A stretch of DNA of 43,960 nucleotides from a virus. Under the pieces are notes generated by a model. It had not been told where the DNA came from. It ran no database searches and worked only from the letters and a program-made list of their open reading frames with translations. The first letter of the stretch is position 1; every line of letters begins with the position of its first letter. Made by a program: the position numbers and the translations under genes. Below are positions 43,386-43,960 of the stretch, one piece after another. The stretch lies in IMG/VR virus record IMGVR_UViG_3300032304_000554, positions 1 to 43,960 of that record; one strand, given 5' to 3'.

Positions 43386-43960
43386 ATGAAAATTCATGAA
43401 ATACTAGTAGAAAGCCAGGACCTTCAGGAAGGTCCTATCCTAAACAAGATTGGATCAGCAGTAGGCAAAGGTGTTGGCGCATTGGCCAAAGGTGTTGGCG
43501 CTGTAGCCGGCGGAGTAGCTGGACTTGGTGGTGCTATCAAGAGAGGTTTCCAAGCAGGTAAAGCAACGGTGGCGGGTGCAGGTGACGAGCCAGCAGCAGG
43601 TGGTACAACTCCGGCAGCAGGCGCAAAGCCAGGAGCAGCACCAGCAGCAGGTGGTACAACTCCGGCAGCAGGCGCAAAGCCAGGAGCAGCACCAGCAGCA
43701 GGTGGTACAGCACCGGCAGCAGATGATGCCGCAACAGCAGCAGCAGGTGGTACAACTCCAGCAGCAGGCGGTACAACTCCAGCAACTCCAGCACCAGCAG
43801 CAGGCGCGAAGCCAGGAGCAGCACCAGCAGCAGGCGCAAAGCCAGGAGCAGCACCAGCAGCAGGTGGTACAGCGCCGGCAGCAGCACCAGCAGCAGGAGC
43901 AGCAGCGGGTACAGCATATGCTCAAGCACAAAAAGCTATTCAATCGTTACAACCAAAAGA
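43386..43960 (+). CDS. Partial second capsid-targeted-looking protein with Ala/Pro/Gly repeats
   Basis: The frame is open from ATG 43386 to the window end (191 codons, no stop). AAGGA lies 6 nt before the start and 12 nt separate it from the 514-aa gene. Seen: M-K-I-H-E-I-L-V-E at residues 1-9, then L-Q-E-G-P at 13-17, both with the I/L-x-E form of prohead-protease sites. A glycine-zipper segment (residues about 20-62: G-K-G-V-G-A repeated) follows, then about 110 residues of low complexity built from P-A-A-G-G-T-T-P-A-A-G-A-K-P-G-A-A units. A helix begins at A-Y-A-Q-A-Q-K-A-I. It resembles its neighbour in N-terminus and hydrophobic Gly/Ala segment. Probable role: internal virion protein. 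The C-terminus lies outside the window. Confidence 0.6.
   Translation, partial: MKIHEILVESQDLQEGPILNKIGSAVGKGVGALAKGVGAVAGGVAGLGGAIKRGFQAGKATVAGAGDEPAAGGTTPAAGAKPGAAPAAGGTTPAAGAKPGAAPAAGGTAPAADDAATAAAGGTTPAAGGTTPATPAPAAGAKPGAAPAAGAKPGAAPAAGGTAPAAAPAAGAAAGTAYAQAQKAIQSLQPK
43590..43910 (+). repeat. Coding tandem repeat, 51-nt unit
   Basis: Two copies of a 51-nt (17-codon) unit lie at 43590-43640 and 43641-43691, as far as I can read identical. They are followed by partial and rearranged copies to about 43910. The unit encodes an Ala/Pro/Gly/Thr linker. The near-identity at DNA level suggests recent duplication or recombination, and length is likely to vary between relatives. Confidence 0.8.

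Noticed and set aside
43590-43910. CRISPR-like array
   Set aside because: The repeats are in-frame coding units without spacers of unique sequence.
43455-43943. Cys/Leu-rich open frames on the minus strand opposite the repeat gene
   Set aside because: They are antisense images of the GCA/CCA/GGT repeats. The plus frame has a good ribosome site, continuous coding from 43386 and a neighbour with a similar N-terminus.

Overview
The window looks like about 44 kb of a T4-like (Tevenvirinae-related) myovirus genome. It is AT-rich, with dense, tail-to-head packed genes that often overlap by ATGA or TAATG. The evidence is recognisable homologues of T4 gp53, gp5, gp25, gp6, gp55, gp47 and gp46 in T4-like order, a gp12-type collar fibre, and T4-like late promoters (AATAAATA or GTAAATA). 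The style of the fibre and giant structural genes is that of marine T4-like phages (cyanophage or pelagiphage-like). The sequence alone does not identify the host; there are no photosynthesis or other host-derived metabolic genes.

Layout. (1) Positions 1-36832, minus strand, read right to left: one long late structural block. It starts with a tail-tube cap/initiator-like protein, then gp53, a probable baseplate hub protein, a gp5-like spike without a visible lysozyme domain, gp25 and gp6. Next comes a 4605-residue structural protein in the place of T4 gp7, with a seven-bladed FG-GAP-type beta-propeller and carbohydrate-binding-like inserts. It is followed by a 219-aa tail-associated protein, four paralogous fibres sharing one N-terminal anchor, a tail-fibre-assembly-like protein, two paralogous adhesin-like proteins (one with a polyglycine tip), a small conserved protein, and two consecutive paralogous glycosyltransferase-like genes (the second cut by the window edge). 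(2) Positions 36833-36913: a divergent control region. (3) Positions 36914-41277, plus strand: late sigma factor gp55 with a long N-terminal extension, recombination nuclease gp47/gp46, an 80-aa protein (TTG start) and a GIY-YIG nuclease-like protein. (4) Positions 41278-41828: a 551-bp gene-free stretch with many hairpins and internal repeats, ending in a terminator-like hairpin beside a late promoter. (5) Positions 41829-43960, plus strand: two late genes, the second cut by the window end. Their first nine residues look like T4 capsid-targeting peptides ending in a prohead-protease site.

How it works together. gp55 would direct late transcription from the AATAAATA promoters seen before the tail block, inside it, and before the last two genes. 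gp46/47 would process DNA ends for recombination-dependent replication, which in T4 also feeds late transcription. The tail block would build a baseplate carrying an unusually large and varied set of adhesins. The last two proteins are candidates for being packaged in the head and injected with the DNA. The most promising leads for something undescribed are the giant propeller protein, the two capsid-targeted-looking proteins and the structured intergenic region.
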